Source: Rhizoctonia solani (lineage: Eukaryota > Basidiomycota > Agaricomycetes > Cantharellales > Ceratobasidiaceae). From it: 64,000 nucleotides of DNA. The notes below the pieces were generated by a model. That model was given only the letters and a program-made list of their open reading frames with translations. It ran no database searches and had not been told where the DNA came from. Positions 14,541 to 25,953 of the stretch are shown one piece after another. The stretch is from positions 3,286,001 through 3,350,000 of the forward strand of contig NC_057373.1 in NCBI RefSeq assembly GCF_016906535.1, written 5' to 3'. Position numbers and translations under genes: made by a program. Position 1 is the stretch's first letter. Every line of letters starts with the position of its first letter.

Positions 14541-15234
14541 AAGGACGACGCTTGTAGAGAGTTGAGATATTCCCCCTTCTTATTTTTTTAATTCTTATTT
14601 TCGCCTTTCGGGATCGATCGTACTTCTATTCGGCCTCTCATTGGAGGTTGATTGTTTCTAAGCCGGAACGAGTCACCAGCGGGCTTCGCTCTCTGCTGTT
14701 CTATGGGACACCACATACATTTTCCCGGGACTCTCTCAGGCCACGTTTTCATACTTTCGCGATACTTCACTCATCTCGTACTACCGGTGCACATTTGTAC
14801 ACTTGAACCCGCCACACATAACTAAATGCTACGGTCTAGACTCTATTGGCATGAATCAATACATTAACTTCATCCTTTCAGTTGGAGTGTGGTCAATATT
14901 CCAATTCTCTAGTAAATGATAATAGGAAATTATACAGGCTTAAAGAGACCTGAATGTCAAATCTTATGCTCCAAGCTCATATGATAGAATTATGTGTTCA
15001 ATGGTTCGGTCACAAAGGGTTGAGCGCTGGGTAGGTATGTTGCGGGTACAACCAAGTATAAAGTCGGAAAATTACTCTTAAACTTGTGAACCAAATGAAT
15101 CAGTAAATAAGACGCTACGTATTTTGAAGTACATGTATTCATTCCTCTGACTCTCTTTCCATGATCATCCAAGATACTGAGCCACCAATCATTAATTCAA
15201 GATATGCTTATCTTTCAGAAAGTGTTTACTTAAT
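14541..15234. other. Intergenic, no gene seen
   Basis: AT-rich sequence downstream of F-box gene 2 with only short frames. No structure was recognised. Confidence 0.45.
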
Positions 15235-15600
15235 GACTAAAATGTCTGAGTGCTACACGGCACACGGGACAACGTCGATCGTAGATTTAGTGCTCCTTCG
15301 GTCTGCAAACAATATCTGATGATAGGTTGCCACGTTCAGGCCCGTGTTCTCTGAGGTGCACCACCAAAAAAAATTGATCAGCAGCAGCGTTAACAAGAAA
15401 TGTATCGCACATACATGTAGTTTCGAGGTATACTTCTATTTGAAGACCTCTCCGTCTCTGGTCGTGACTAGCCGAGCCCAATAGTTCTTTAAATGCTTGT
15501 TTAAAATGGGATAACGGGCCAACTTACGTACTTCACTTGCTGGGCTTGGGAGAGACATCATTAATTTTTCGTGTAATACCCATTGATTGTGACTATATAC
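15235..15600 (-). pseudogene. DUF6593 pseudogene fragment, tandem duplicate
   Basis: The minus strand matches the 3' exons of the neighbouring DUF6593 gene (about 16060-16440) in the same order, including the same intron positions. It is broken. TGG in the PSKW motif reads TGA near 15537. The conserved GEVFKWKY motif reads GEVFK-stop-KY near 15437. The exon holding the TTITR motif is not recognisable. A decayed partial tandem copy. Confidence 0.7.
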
Positions 15601-15956
15601 AGGCCTCGATTCCTGCGCTTTTACTTCTCAAGTGACTTTGCTATCCCACAGTGCTGCTAAGATAGTTCTCGTATTACAATACCACAGCAACAAATACCTG
15701 TTTGTATTCCTTCAATCCTACTTGTACAGTCTATCCACGACACCATACGGGCATGACGGGAGAATAAGCTGAGTTTTATCTTTGAGAATTTAATTTAGCA
15801 ATAAATAAAGGAGGGCTCGGGGCGCGGTTCATGTTGGGAGGTGGAGGTCCACCTATAGCCAAGCAGCACAGCACCTTTGAGCCTCTGTTTCTTTCACTTT
15901 AACTACTACAGGTACAGAAATTGGTACGCCACCCGCGCATCTATCGATTGGACCAA

Positions 15957-16715
15957 TCATTCGTTACCTGGTTCTTGCGCATCGTGTTCCATAACCACCC
16001 ATGAGGCTAAACCGTCAATCGGTATTACAACATGACTTTATATTTAAGATGCATTATGCTCACCGATTAAGATGTCTGAATGTTGTACGGCAGACGGAGC
16101 AATGTCGATTGTAGATTTAGCACTCCTCAGATTCGCAAATAACACATGGTAATAGGTTGCCACGTTCAGACCTGTGTTTTCTGACATGCACTAGCCGAGT
16201 CAAGCAAGTAAACATTAGTGATACATATGCTAACGCATGATGTATGTGAGTTAGACCCTACGTACGTATAGCTTTAGGGTATACTTCCATTTGAAGACTT
16301 CTCCATCCTCAGTTGTAACTAATCGAGAGCTTTGTGGGGCGGTGCTTCATCACACTAATTCGGAACAGAATAACGAGTCAACTTACGTACTCCACTTGCT
16401 GGGCTTGGGAAAGACATCGTTGACTTTCCGTGTAATACCATTCATGGTTATTGTATTGTTTTCGCTTGCATTCCAATGAATGACGGCGACGACGTCCAAG
16501 TCATCACCCCGAGTGATGGTGGTAATCTCATTTGGGAACTTGAATATCGTTGATATCTATGGAGTATGCGCTTCAGCCGGAGTTAACGTTACTCTCGACA
16601 ATGCCTTGCGTACCTTATACATGATGTTATCGTCAGGGTCAGTCAATGTTGTATTACGGTAGTCGTTCTTGATGAGTGTGTAGCTATAAAGATCAGAACA
16701 TTGCAGCGACTAATT
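15957..16715 (-). CDS. DUF6593 family protein, 5' end unresolved
   Basis: The family hallmarks chain through short exons on the minus strand: NDYRNTTLTDPDDNIMYK, then TTITRGDDLDVVAVIHW and NDVFPKPSKWST. The conserved core LVTTEDGEVFKWKY follows, then TGLNVATYYHVLF and DILIASWVVMEHDAQEP, with stop at 15957-15959. DUF6593 proteins are small agaricomycete proteins of unknown function. No ATG sits directly before the first core exon; a stop precedes it. Translation may start in an upstream exon at ATG 16971 (MRFVALVVMYIAMWLC, signal-like), joined by a longer intron. If that exon is not used the gene may be dead. Paralogue of 36364-37230. Confidence 0.55.
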
Positions 16716-17280
16716 TATAACATATGTTTGTAGCATACGTGGTCATTATGCGGTGTTGAAAATAGGTGATAGAAGATAGCAAACAGAAGACTGGTGATTC
16801 TGGTGGGCCCGTTGCTCGTCCCGGCGCAGACTTATCACACGTATATATACAAGACTTATCCAATAGGGTTAGAAGCTCGTGGCTGAGTGATATTTGATCC
16901 AATTGTCCACCACAAGGATTTTTGCATAGCCACATGGCTATGTACATCACAACAAGTGCAACAAATCTCATGATATCAGCGTTTAGTCCACAATTGACAA
17001 GAACACTCTTCCAACCGAAGGCTTCGAAGCCCCTTACTCATCTATGCATCCCATTTCCTTCAAGTAATACTATGTTTTTACCCCCCCCCCCCCAATACAG
17101 TAAACCGGTATATCGGTCTGCCTAGTGTTATATAATTAAAGTCACGGACTTGCGGTACTAGAGTTCGTACAATGCTGACGGGTTATTTCGGAAATTTAAA
17201 CGCATACAACGATGTCCCATTGAACCCAATGTAATATAATCCATTTCAATAAAATTTGCTACCAGCCGACCACCGACTCT

Positions 17281-19090
17281 TTACCGGCCAACTCCAACTA
17301 GTCTTGCTGGGTTCTCTACCCAAGATCTCCAGCTCTCAACAAACGCCGCGAGCTCTGCCCCTTCGACAATCCGATGATCCGCACTCCAGCTGACACCAAC
17401 CTCGAGTCTCTTCTCTCCACTAGGCTTGACAACCCACTCTGCCCTCCCTATTGCAACAATCGCAACCCCGCCTCCTTGCACAAGTCTCGGTACAGCCCAC
17501 TTGCCCGCTCCGATCGCTCCAACGTTGGACACCGTCAAAGTTCCGCCTCGTTTGGGCATATCAGCGGGGGTTAGACCTGATGGCGTTTGCCGTCCGAGGT
17601 AGGCAAGGCGGGCCAACGATCCAGCGATGACATAGGGGGAGTGAGTATTCAGTCCGACAAGAGTTGGAGTATACAAGCCAGTAGGTGTTGAGAGCCCAAT
17701 ACTGATGTCCGCCGATGGTCGGACAGTCAGGTTGGGTTTTGCCGATGGCTCAGTAGTTGGGTTAATGTGAGTGCGCATGACAGGCCATTCCATCATTGCG
17801 AGAGAGAGCGTTTTCAGTAGAAGGGGAAGCATAGTCATTCTCTTGAAGTGTATCGCGGGGTCTGATGACGCCATTAACACCTGCTTAGCTTCTGGGGCGC
17901 CAGAGAATATGGAATCAGGCGATATGGATGGAGGATGCTCAGCCGCAGGTGGAGGCGGGCAATACTCCCGGGGAATGTGGGCGTTTAAGACGGGTAGCAT
18001 GTCATTCAAAGCTGTAAGGTCCAATGTTGCCGAGTATCTATTCAAGTTACGTTAGAACCGCTAGCCTTAAGTGGGCAATAAAACGACGCACCCGAAGAGA
18101 GGTATTTCTAGGCTCTGTTATGATTCTCGGTTGGTTATTGATTCTCTGAGTTATCTTACAGCAACAAGCTCACCTTGGTCATGCTCTTCCACATTCCCCA
18201 TCTTGTTCTGCCCATCTCAATAACCACATCCTGTCCAAGATCCTTCTTCGCAGGAGTAGCTGCAGAAGTTTCGCTCTTCTGAGACCGTTTGAGATAGCCA
18301 TCAATGTCGGCTCGTTCAATCCGCCCCCCTCGGCCAGATCCCGGCATCAGAGCATCCAAATCCGCAATGCCTTGAGAGCGGGCGTAATGCCTGACCGAAG
18401 GAGTGGCCAGTGCTTGATTACCACCTTTTTCAAAGCCCTTATGCTTTTCATCACGTCGGACCGTCGCTGCTGAAAGCGCCTCAGCAGGACGAGCAGGGTC
18501 CAATGGGTGGTGTCTTCGTGTAGGAGACGGCGGTGTGTACGACCCCTCGGTTGCAGAAGTCGTCTTTGTTTGCAAGGTTGTATCTGGGGTGGAAGAAGGC
18601 GCCGAAACAGGCTCATCACCGCTCGATGCCGAATCAGCGTCTTCTTCTACTTCAATTACACAAAGGCCTTCTCCGACTTTAGCAATGTGACCCTCTTGAA
18701 CCAGAAGCTCCTTGACCACCCCATCGAACGGACTGGTAATTTCTACACTTGCTTTATCGGATTGGACCTCACACAATGGGTCGAATGATCCTATAGGACT
18801 CTGAGGTTTGACGGACCTTCGAACAAGGTTAATAATTATCTATAGATGTGACGCAACAATAGATATATACCATTTCAGAACCTCGCACTCTTTTGGCGCG
18901 TCAGACACTATGTTGCTTGAAAACCTAAAGAAGTAAACCACTTACCAGTGATTCCTTCGCCAATGTCCGCCAAATGGAACGTCTTCAGTGATTTCCTCTT
19001 TGCAAACAATGCAGCACTACAGTGTAGCGACCGTAGTCGATGTCCGTGACGGCACAAGGAAACCGGGCGAAATAACGAGAGCATAGCCAA
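17281..19090 (-). CDS. DBT: Mitochondrial branched-chain 2-oxoacid dehydrogenase E2 (dihydrolipoyl transacylase)
   Basis: E2 core of the BCKDH complex, which transfers branched-chain acyl groups from lipoate to CoA in the mitochondrial matrix. Exon 1 (ATG 19090) gives an Arg-rich presequence and FHLADIGEGIT. Two short introns follow, then SDAPKECEVLKW and the lipoyl-lysine loop EVQSDKASVEIT. The E1/E3-binding domain is ATPSVRHYARSQGIADLDAL. The acyltransferase domain runs from IPLFGYSATLDLTALN to the C-terminus and includes GTLTVSNVGAIGAGKW. The active-site motif reads DHRIVEG (codons about 17359-17379), with Glu where E2 enzymes commonly have Asp in HxxxDG. Stop at 17281. Lipoyl, binding and catalytic domains are all present. 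Confidence 0.9.
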
Positions 19091-19496
19091 GAACCAATGT
19101 AGTGGAATTCCGAGGGCAAATTAATACGAGTCCAAACGGGAGTTGGGCCTGAACGAAGGGACCCAGCCGGTATAAGCTCAGAAGAAGAAATAGAGGCTCC
19201 CGGGTGGTAGCAGTGGTGGTCGAGGTTGAACGTTATAAACTTTCTGTCCAGGCATCACGCGTCTTGAATAGGTAAACCAGCGGACGGATCAAGGTGAGTG
19301 ATCACGTGTCTATCACACGCACGTAAAGACAGGCAAACACGGCGCCATTAATATAAGGGATAGACATGTAGGTTGACATGTAGTTAGTTACAAGCATTGG
19401 GTCACCGTGTTTATTAAATAGCGTCCGTAAAATTCATAACACACAAAACCCAAGTTGGTCCGAAATCATACCACAAACACCGGCATATTCAAGGCC
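19091..19496. other. Intergenic, upstream of the E2 gene
   Basis: About 0.4 kb with no supported frame. It should hold the E2 promoter and the 3' end of the DUF2306 gene. Confidence 0.4.
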
Positions 19497-20758
19497 TTAT
19501 TCAGGGCTATATGCGACTCCATAGTTGTCTCCGAGTTTGTCCCCAACCGTACCCATACTTCCAGGATGTTTCATGCCCCTCTCCAATTGTTTTTGATACG
19601 AAACTTTTCGCAGTCGGGCAGTTTCACCTGGTGTGAGGTGAATGTAGATCTCCACGCTATATCCAGTCAATAGAGTGACCAACCACATATTCAAGGCGTA
19701 CTCACCCAATAGCATGAACGAGACTTGCAATCCACAAGGAAGGCCCGAATGTTAGACGAAGAGCGGAACCGATGTTTATGGCCTCGGTCCAGACGGCTGA
19801 AACCGCAACATGGACCGACTCGAGAGAACCCGATGAACAAGCAGGGAACATCTCCATCAACCGAGTAGAATTGTTATCGATAGTATACAGGATTTCATCA
19901 CAGCTCCATACCTTGTCCCCGGTCCCACTATTAGTCAAAAACAGAGACAAACGACATATGAACACTCACAACATAATACTGCCCGATCGTGGATAGAATA
20001 TTGGCGCTAATGATCATGATTAACCTTGCAGTAATGATCGAAGACGCATAGAACCAAGTCCTCAGCATCCACTTGCGGTGCTGGTCAATCTGCAACCTCT
20101 TGATATTCACCCACCCCAGGGTCGCCATGACGAGAACCAACGGCCCAATCGTCATCGTCCATGTCTGACTGGCCATCTCGCCCCCAAACGAGCGACGGGT
20201 AATGACAAATGCCGAGGCCATACCGATGAACAAGAGAAAGATGGAGACGTAACCCGAAATTCGGTGGACGAGAATAGCCTTGTATCGGATGGCGGGGACG
20301 AACTGGAAGACGGCGAGGAAACCGGATGGGAGAATGCTCCCGAGGTGAACGAGCATACCGGCCTTGTATATGCCTCGACGGAACCAGTAGGCTTCACCTG
20401 GTGCTATCTCCGCCAGCATCGTTGGGACGTGAAGATACATAAACCGGGCGAGAACGAATCCGAGCAATCCGCCCCTACAAGTAAATTGTGTTAGTGTTGA
20501 ATTAATCAGGTCGTATTGTGTTTATCCGCACCCAAAGATGAACCCTAGTTAAAACGTGAGCCTCTCTATTCACCAACACAGAGTGAGACACTTACAAAGT
20601 ATAAAACTACATCCTTTCTTGAATCCCAAAGTCTGAAATATTCGCTGGTACCCTCGAATAAATGCGTTCGATTGCGTTCCATTCAAGGAATCTTGGGATT
20701 CCTTCGATGCAGAAGGAGCCGGTGTCAACGGTGGAACGACCAAAGCAGGGGAAGCCAT
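19497..20758 (-). CDS. DUF2306-type multi-pass membrane protein 1
   Basis: The start at 20758 (MASPALVVPPLTPAPSASK) was chosen as the ATG nearest the conserved region. An N-terminal exon ends LGFKKGCSFIL. The main exon (19931-20467) has several hydrophobic helices with DUF2306 features: IRYKAILVHRISGYVS, NIKRLQIDQHRKWMLRTW and FYASSIITARL. A last exon reads VEIYIHLTPGETARLRK with stop at 19497. The His residues in the membrane core (LVHRISG, DQHRKW) suggest a heme- or quinone-binding fold, but that is inference; the function is unknown. A paralogue with the same exon layout is at 42496-43753. Confidence 0.78.
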
Positions 20759-21918
20759 GAATGTCAAGGTAAGTCGATGCAGGTGCTGGATGTGATTCTT
20801 CAACCGAAAATTATGCTCTTTCATATACGCTCAACCAACCCCATAGCGAACAGCATTCGGCCAGGCTGCTCACCGTTCCCCGGGCATTGTATACACTCCA
20901 GGCCTACTTGCATTTTCTCCCACAATATGACCAAGGGGTTGGATGACGCCGAGCTCGTTTCCAGTTCAATTATTTGGTTCCAAACAAGGAAGATGTCAGC
21001 CCGAACGAGACTCGGTGATGAAATATGGGAATAGATGCCAGTTCGACTTTCTCAACTCCAGCACTGCTTCAGCTCACAGATACTGTATGCCGAACGATAT
21101 TCGGCGAGCTGAGAGTATAGAAGGGCCTACTGCGGTCTGGATGAGTGTGTGGTAATATAGTCTTTGATCTGGCATGCTTGGCTCCGCGAGAGGCTTGGCT
21201 TTCCATCGGGAGTAAAGCGGAGGGTTGTGTCAAAATCAGGTACTTGGATACCCCAATATCTAAACCTAGTAAGGTGGTTGAAACAAATTTGTAAAAACGG
21301 CACTTGGGTTTAGCGCCCACGAATCGAATGGTTCGGATTGGTTGATATCACTTGCTGTGGGTTTCGGGTGTGGGTTTCGAGTGTAGTTTCAAGGATGAAA
21401 GTGATCCCGTCGACAGCCCGTACATTCTAAAATTATAACCCACCCAGACCGACGCTAAACTTACTATTATAGTAACAAGACCTGAGTCGGTCATCAAGGG
21501 CTCTCCAAGTCCCGTCTGGATTTTAGCTTCTAACTGTCGTCAGAGGCAAATATTGATGCTTCCGCGATTTGCTGAACTGTCTGGACCATAGCGAACCCTG
21601 AAAACTATGTAGAGCACACCTCTGTTGAGTAGAGTCAATCATATTGCATACATTCAAAAATAGTATAGACTCGCCTTGCAACTGCATGGGCATCTTAGTA
21701 GTTGTGTTTCTAGCATACTCACAATCATACCTAACCTAATTCGTCCAGCAATTTACCCTGGGGTTCCCGTGGTGTGCACCCGTAATTTCCCGATATGAAT
21801 AGATACCGTGCGAACGTCCAGACGAGTAAAATAGCCATATTTTTTGAGTAATTGGATTTGGGTACGCGAGGGTGAGACAACAGAGAGTAGGGTAATGGCT
21901 ACATGCAAGGTGACGAAT
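20759..21918. other. Intergenic, no gene seen
   Basis: About 1.2 kb between the DUF2306 gene start and the QCR9 stop. Short frames only, none with recognisable similarity or matching exon structure. Confidence 0.45.
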
Positions 21919-22363
21919 CTATTCGTCAGAGTCTTGCTCAACATATCTAGAGCGGATGTCCTTCCATAGTTTCTGTGTAACGAGGTTCGAGTCAGTATGG
22001 ACGTAACAGCAGATTTAGTTGACAGCGGTAAAGGGGTGAGATGGTAACGAGTGGCTGAGGATTGGATAGTGTTGATTCGCCAGGGATTTCCCATGAAGAT
22101 CATAATGGCGCAGCACATGGGATCGTAAAATCTTTGAAACATGGCACTTACCCCCTTGTTACGGTTTTCCCAATACGCGTTGATAGCCTGATCAAAGCCA
22201 ATGCTAAAGGCAAATGCACTGGCAAAGATGGTTGTCGCAAAGACACTGTTGCGTCGAGCAATAGCGTTGTAGAAACCAGAAGCGAGCTATATAATCATTT
22301 TAGTTATCGGGTTTAATATTCGCTTGGCACTATCAGCACGAAATTAAAACCACTTACACCCAT
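21919..22363 (-). CDS. QCR9: Cytochrome bc1 complex subunit 9 (ubiquinol-cytochrome c reductase, QCR9)
   Basis: Small subunit of respiratory complex III in the inner mitochondrial membrane. Three exons on the minus strand. ATG GGT at 22358-22363 is followed at once by an intron (gtaagtgg to tatatag). Exon 2 encodes FYNAIARRNSVFATTIFASA and continues through FDQAINAYWENRNKG. Exon 3 encodes KLWKDIRSRYVEQDSDE with TAG at 21919-21921. The RRNSVF motif, the single transmembrane helix and NKGK-WKDIR are diagnostic of the family. At about 60 residues the length fits QCR9. The first exon is only two codons long. Confidence 0.88.
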
Positions 22364-22454
22364 CGTGAATCTTTAAAAGTGGGTGAGTGAGAAATGGAAA
22401 GGGATGTCCTGTTAGAATCGGGCAATTTGCGATGCCCACAGACATCCCTGAAAC

Positions 22455-22600
22455 GCCGAGCGCTTGTTCCTGAAATATTGGATGCTAGCCCGACTAGAAG
22501 CCCGATGACAGCGGGTTCCATATGTATACTCGCGTGTTCAATCCTAATTTCTGATGTTTACGCCCCCGAATGATGGAGACCAGCACGAAACCTTCTTATA
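22455..22600 (+). repeat. Upstream block shared by the two Ser/Thr-rich membrane protein genes
   Basis: Similar to about 30080-30215: both contain gccgagcgcttgttcctga, then ctagaagccc and ctaatttctgat, in the same order. The duplication that made the two membrane-protein genes therefore included 5' flanking DNA. These shared stretches are candidates for promoter elements. Confidence 0.6.
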
Positions 22601-22675
22601 CATCGTGTTCGATGACTTGGTGTCTTTTCTCACTCGTCGCCGACCAACCCGCCTAGAGATTTTCAAGGGGTACTA

Positions 22676-25598
22676 ATGTCCTTCAATTCCACAAATAGCA
22701 CCAGTGCCCAGTCGAGCAGTCCGTTGGCCAGCACAACCGTAATTCTGACCGGCCCTATAGCCAATTCGAGTTCGACCTCCTCGGTCTCAGCTTCGTCTTC
22801 CACCAGCTCTGGCTTCCTCTCAGTTCCTATAGCTACTGGTTCGGCCAAACTTACCACGAGGGTTCCGTCGACAGTTCACAGTCATTCAGGGTCGACCACT
22901 TTTGCATCTCAAATACTATCGTCGACCTCACTATCTCGGACTTTTGCAAGTCAAGACTTTGCCTCCCGGGCATCATCAACCTCGCCATCGACCAGCAGTG
23001 GTAAGTGTTCGGAATATGACGAGCCGCTATGTTTTTAACGCCTTCGTAGCATCCTCAGTCACAACCGCATCATCTAGCCGTCACGTACATGCAGCTCGGC
23101 CTACAAGTCAGAAGCCCGAGGTATCCACGCAGACAAATTCCACATCACTACTTCGGACTACATCATACGAACCATCGCTCACCAGTCAATCCTCCGATAC
23201 TCGCTTCTTCCAGACTATAAGCTCAACAACGACCAGTGGGCTCCAGCCTGCTCTCACTGCTGTTCCCGAAACGTCAAGGCAGATCATTCACCGACTGATC
23301 ATTGACCTAGGAGAATGGTAGGCCCTGTTCAGAATATATATCCTAAGCGTAAAAATTAATATATTTGCCTCAGTGCTAGCTTCACCTCCCCAAGGTTTCT
23401 TCTCAATGGAGGACAGCTGGGTGACCTGGTGTCCATCGGTAATGGAATATTCCAGATCGAGCTGAAGTCCGACCCAGATTCTGGAATTTTTGGTCTGGTT
23501 GTTTCTTTAAGGGACGATGAAGTTCGGTGTGGGGCTGCTGATAGCACTCGTGAGTTGCTCGGCGCCTTGGAACGAATCTTTTCTCACCTACTGTTCAGAG
23601 TGCATGGGTGTATTGGTATCGTTTGGGCTACCCGGGAATGATATATCTGTGAGCATACTAAGTGCCGGCGACTCGGGTATTGCAATGTACCCAGTCAACA
23701 TGTGGTTGGAAGACGGCGTGACATGGGGTGCTCAGCTCGCCAACTCGCCGGCTGATATGTATCACTGTTGGGGGTGGGATGATACAGAGTGTCCATACGC
23801 GATCAAGGTAGGGTCTACTATATCTATCCTCTACCGACCGATGGTTGAATCATTGGTGTTGTAGGGACATGGGCCTGACGTTCCTTTATGGACGCTTTCT
23901 GCGAACAACCCGACAGGGGACATATATGTCGAGTTTTGCCCATCCGACGCACCCCCATGGTACAATATCCCCATGAATCCCCATCCTGATCCGTTCGAGC
24001 CGACTCGGCAAGGCACATATATTGTACTCCCAACCCAGACGACCGTATCGAACTACACGTTTGTCAAGTCTACCGCTTTACCTACAACATTCAGCCCCGT
24101 AGCTCCGAGTGGAGAAGCCCACTGTGATGTGCTCTCGACTTGCGTGCGCCCGAATACGTATGTGATTGAGGAAGAGACTACTACATCCTGGTCGACGTTC
24201 ATGACTCCGCACTTTCTGTCCATGTACCCGTCAACTTCAGTGCCTGTTTACGCCACAGCAACTACGCCCAAGACGACTCTTGCTACTGCACCCACGTCAG
24301 CTGCAATGCCGTCGGCAGCCAACACGAGTATGAAGCCGTTGCCTCTTCAGACAGTTTGGCTGTCTTCCGCTCTGACCGGGTCAGGTACCGGCCCGACAGC
24401 TTTATCCGGTGGTTATAGCACTCCTACCCCAGCCTCCGGCCCTCAAGTTGTCCCGACATACAGCTACATCACCGATAACCTTGGGTCTGTGGTCTCTACG
24501 TTGACCTACGATGTCACGGTTTCTCCTACGCCCATCACCACATCGCCTCCTGACACGGAGAACATCCTAAGTTCGTGGACGACATGGATGAAGGTCAACG
24601 GATCGACTGTTCCAGCTATCGCTGGTGAGGTTGGGGTGGTGTCCACAGTTTTGGAGACATATCTGCTCGAGTCTGGGTCTATCATCCCTGTCTCGGAGCT
24701 GAGCACTCGAACCACTAAATCCAGCCAAACAGGCAGTCCGTCATCTTCCACCGAGCCTGCGTCAGCCAACGGGGATCTAAGCAGCCAAAGCCGAGGCGGG
24801 AGGATTGCAGGAGCCGTGGTCGGAACGCTGGTGGGACTGGTGCTAGGGAGCTTGCTGGTGTGGTATATCTGCCATTGCCGACAACGAAGACGAAGGCGAG
24901 ACAGCTTTGCGCGAGGCGACCCTTCATGGCTTGCACCTCGGCATGAGGTCGGGTCGGGTAGTGAGTCAAGGCTGAGGGTGGACCTAAACGAGGAGCCGAG
25001 GATGAGTAGGTCGTATATCGAGCCATGGGTGCCACCGAGAACTGCGGTCCAGTCGTCGAGAAAGGGAGGCCAGCCGGAGATGGGGAGCGTATCAGGCTCA
25101 TACGGAGTTAGCAGAATGGCTGGTGGGTTGCATATAGGTCTCGTGTGTGTTTGAGTGCGGGCTAACGTTTGTGGAATAGGCCCGAGTAGGGAGCCCGAAT
25201 CATCGAGCAACGAAGACGGATCTTCGTGGTCCCATCACAGCTCAAGCGACCAGCACCAGGCTCCTGTGGTTGCCGCTACGCAAACTGGCAGGCTAACAAC
25301 TACGAACAAGTCGGTCCGTCGACCAGATATGGTATCTCAGCGAGCGGTTCCAGCAAGCTACCTGAACCCATCACTCGCCAACCCATCTCTATCGCTTCTC
25401 CCGACTCCCTTCCAAAACGAGCCTTCTAGTCCGCTTGCACCGTCAACGCCACCCGTCCGGGTCGCTCCGTTACCGAATCAGGCGAGTGCCTCGCCTCGTG
25501 CCGGACCATCTCGAAGGAGACTTGTAGGCGGCGAAGAGCAGGGCGGACACGATGCTATTCCACCACTGTATAACGAGGCATGGAAAGCTGCGCGATAG
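22676..25598 (+). CDS. Ser/Thr-rich single-pass membrane protein 1, unknown function
   Basis: Multi-exon gene with an N-terminal Ser/Thr-rich stretch from MSFNSTNSTSAQSSS, then a conserved cysteine-containing ectodomain. That domain includes RLIIDLGEW, LNGGQLGDLVSIGNG, MWLEDGVTWGAQLANSP and MYHCWGWDDTECPYAIK. A second Ser/Thr-rich stalk follows (PTYSYITDNLGSVVS, SWTTWMKVNGSTVPAIAGEV). Next come one transmembrane helix (GAVVGTLVGLVLGSLLVWYI near 24810-24870), a basic stop-transfer (RQRRRRRDS) and a Pro-rich cytoplasmic tail ending PPLYNEAWKAAR. The architecture suggests a cell-surface sensor or wall-anchored protein. No signal peptide is evident at the chosen start, so an upstream exon may exist. 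Paralogue of 30280-33281; I do not recognise a named domain. Confidence 0.65.
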
Positions 25599-25953
25599 CT
25601 AGTATTGTTTATACTGCCCCTTGTAGGACTTTGTATCTGGCCGCGTTTGCGGCTTGTATGACTACACGACTTTTTTGTCATTTGTCTTTTACACACGTTT
25701 TCTTTGGATGAACTCGGACCGATGAACGTTGTGCTGTAATTAGTGTCTGGGGCTGGAAGAATGAAGTTATATTCGATTTGATGAGTGGTATACCCTCCCT
25801 CTTAAGTATGGATCTTGGATGTATTCGCTTTTTGATAGACAAAGTAACATAGCATACATCGACGATTGACTACGTAGTATTATTCAGCTCGTACCGCATT
25901 TTCACTGTCAGACCCACTCTCGATGTCCTTGGGCATATCTGCATATATCCATC
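25599..25953. other. Convergent intergenic region
   Basis: 3' flanks of the membrane protein gene and the CHAT-TPR gene; nothing else seen. Confidence 0.45.

Noticed and set aside
20078..20494. 138-codon plus-strand frame
   Set aside because: Antisense to the main exon of DUF2306 gene 1.
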